Below the pieces are notes generated by a model that had not been told where the DNA came from, searched no databases, and worked only from the letters and a program-made list of their open reading frames with translations. A program made the position numbers and the translations under genes. 64,000 bases of DNA, from assembly GCA_035726825.1 (NCBI GenBank), contig JALNTX010000011.1, positions 92,422 through 156,421 of the forward strand. The letters are read 5' to 3'. Positions within the stretch are counted from its first letter, which is position 1; each line of letters begins with the position of its first letter. The DNA is from Pseudocitrobacter sp913778145. Lineage in GTDB: Bacteria; Pseudomonadota; Gammaproteobacteria; Enterobacterales; Enterobacteriaceae. This document shows, piece by piece, positions 62,819 through 64,000 of the stretch.

Positions 62819-63902
62819 GATTGCCAATATTAAGAAGTCGTTTGGTCGCACCCAGGTGCTGAACGATATCTCACTGGATATTCCTTCAGGTCAGATGGTC
62901 GCGTTGCTGGGGCCGTCCGGTTCCGGGAAAACCACGCTGCTGCGCATTATTGCCGGGCTGGAGCATCAAACCAGTGGGCATATTCGCTTTCACGGTACCG
63001 ACGTTAGCCGCCTGCACGCCCGCGATCGTAAAGTCGGTTTCGTGTTCCAGCATTACGCGCTGTTCCGCCATATGACGGTATTCGACAATATCGCTTTTGG
63101 CCTGACGGTGCTGCCGCGTCGCGAGCGCCCGAATGCCGCGGCGATCAAAGCGAAAGTGACAAAATTGCTGGAAATGGTGCAGCTTGCTCATCTGGCGGAT
63201 CGTTATCCGGCGCAGCTTTCCGGCGGCCAGAAACAGCGTGTGGCACTGGCGCGCGCGCTGGCTGTGGAACCGCAAATTCTGCTGCTTGATGAACCGTTTG
63301 GCGCGCTGGATGCGCAGGTGCGTAAAGAGCTGCGTCGCTGGCTGCGTCAACTGCATGAAGAGCTGAAATTCACCAGCGTGTTCGTCACCCACGACCAGGA
63401 AGAGGCGATGGAAGTCGCCAACCGCGTGGTGGTGATGAGCCAGGGCAATATCGAACAGGCCGATGAACCGGATCAGGTATGGCGCGAACCGGCGACCCGT
63501 TTTGTGCTCGAGTTTATGGGCGAAGTAAACCGCCTGCAGGGAACGATTCGCGGCGGGCAGTTCCACGTTGGCGCGCATCGCTGGCCGCTGGGCTACACGC
63601 CTGCGTATCAGGGGCCAGTGGATCTTTTCCTGCGCCCGTGGGAAGTGGATATCAGCCGCCGTACCAGCCTCGATTCGCCGCTGCCGGTCCAGGTGCTGGA
63701 AGCCAGCCCGAAAGGTCACTACACCCAATTAGTTGTGCAGCCGCTGGGGTGGTATGAAGATCCACTCACCGTGGTGATGCGTGGCGATGATGCGCCGGTG
63801 CGCGGCGATCGTTTGTTCGTCGGGCTGCAACATGCGCGGCTGTATAACGGCGACGAGCGTATCGAGTCTCATGAGACGCTTGCTCTGGCGGAAACGGCCT
63901 GA
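62808..63902 (+). CDS. cysA: Sulfate/thiosulfate import ATP-binding protein CysA
   Basis: ATPase that powers CysUW. The 364 residues match E. coli CysA. Walker A is GPSGSGKTTLLR near 36-47, the ABC signature LSGGQKQRVALARAL near 135-149 and Walker B ILLLDEPFGALD. The C-terminal TOBE-like regulatory domain begins near 240. cysM would be expected just beyond the window. Confidence 0.97.
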   Translation: MSIEIANIKKSFGRTQVLNDISLDIPSGQMVALLGPSGSGKTTLLRIIAGLEHQTSGHIRFHGTDVSRLHARDRKVGFVFQHYALFRHMTVFDNIAFGLTVLPRRERPNAAAIKAKVTKLLEMVQLAHLADRYPAQLSGGQKQRVALARALAVEPQILLLDEPFGALDAQVRKELRRWLRQLHEELKFTSVFVTHDQEEAMEVANRVVVMSQGNIEQADEPDQVWREPATRFVLEFMGEVNRLQGTIRGGQFHVGAHRWPLGYTPAYQGPVDLFLRPWEVDISRRTSLDSPLPVQVLEASPKGHYTQLVVQPLGWYEDPLTVVMRGDDAPVRGDRLFVGLQHARLYNGDERIESHETLALAETA

Positions 63903-63922
63903 TAGCTTAATTACACGTGGTT

Positions 63923-64000
63923 TTGCCGGGTGGCGCTTCGCTTACCGGGCCTACAATATTATGCCTGTCTGTAGGCCCGGTAAGCGAAGCGCCACCGGGC
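63923..64000. repeat. Long perfect inverted REP pair after cysA
   Basis: GCCGGGTGGCGCTTCGC to CTTACCGGGCCTACA and its exact inverse (TGTAGGCCCGGTAAGCG to AAGCGCCACCGGGC) form arms of about 30 bases around a short AT-rich loop, up to the right edge. Confidence 0.88.

Overview
The window is chromosomal DNA from a member of the Enterobacteriaceae close to the Escherichia / Citrobacter / Enterobacter group. Almost every housekeeping gene encodes a protein of nearly the same length and sequence as its E. coli K-12 counterpart, and the order (xseA, guaBA, yfg genes, ppx-ppk, purNM, upp-uraA, hda, yfgD-bepA, perM, bcp-gcvR, dapA-bamC, purC, ypfJ, tmcA, ypfH, ypfN-dapE, yffB, ypfM, acrD, aegA, nudK, ypfG, tktB, maeB, hemF-amiA, ypeA, yfeZYX, ucpA, cysPUWA) is the K-12 order read in reverse. 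The genus cannot be fixed from the sequence alone.

Layout. 1-5312: the 3' part of a very large RatA-like repeat protein, broken by an in-frame amber codon. 5398-10107: xseA and the guaBA operon. 10234-14378: three small envelope genes (yfgI, yfgH, yfgG) and the anaerobic c-di-GMP phosphodiesterase gene yfgF. 14358-21191: ppk-ppx (polyphosphate), an unrecognised membrane-protein gene with a near-ideal promoter, and purM-purN. 21272-23799: an inserted beta-glucoside pair, bglK plus a GH1 phospho-beta-glucosidase, with AscG-type operators. 23994-26794: upp-uraA (uracil salvage) and hda. 26798-27715: an Rpn-family nuclease gene with a well-placed internal start for a 62-aa C-terminal protein. 27918-40828: envelope quality control, lysine/glycine control, purine synthesis, tRNA acetylation and DapE. 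41297-53319: ypfM, acrD, aegA, nudK, ypfG, tktB, maeB. 53320-54268: an orphan secreted protein and a possible gene scrap where K-12 has the eut operon. 54298-63902: hemF-amiA, ypeA-yfeZ-yfeY-yfeX, ucpA and the sulfate/thiosulfate importer cysPUWA.

How it works together. Three PurR boxes (guaB, purM, purC) make much of the window part of the purine regulon, and uracil salvage is next to it. Several adjacent genes share a TAATG stop/start (purM-purN, gcvR-bcp, amiA-hemF, cysP-cysU-cysW), which implies translational coupling. REP/BIME elements fill several joints; two of them supply the stop codons of xseA and bcp.

Compared with K-12, the window lacks hyf (bcp/perM), narQ (acrD/aegA), talA (tktB/maeB), eut (maeB/hemF) and murQP/murR/yfeW (yfeX/ucpA). 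It gains the bgl pair, the rpn gene and the membrane gene next to ppk. I found no prophage, insertion sequence, CRISPR array, tRNA or rRNA. The most interesting candidates are the rpn gene with its putative intragenic antitoxin, the M48-like membrane protein that lacks HExxH, and the amber-split repeat protein.
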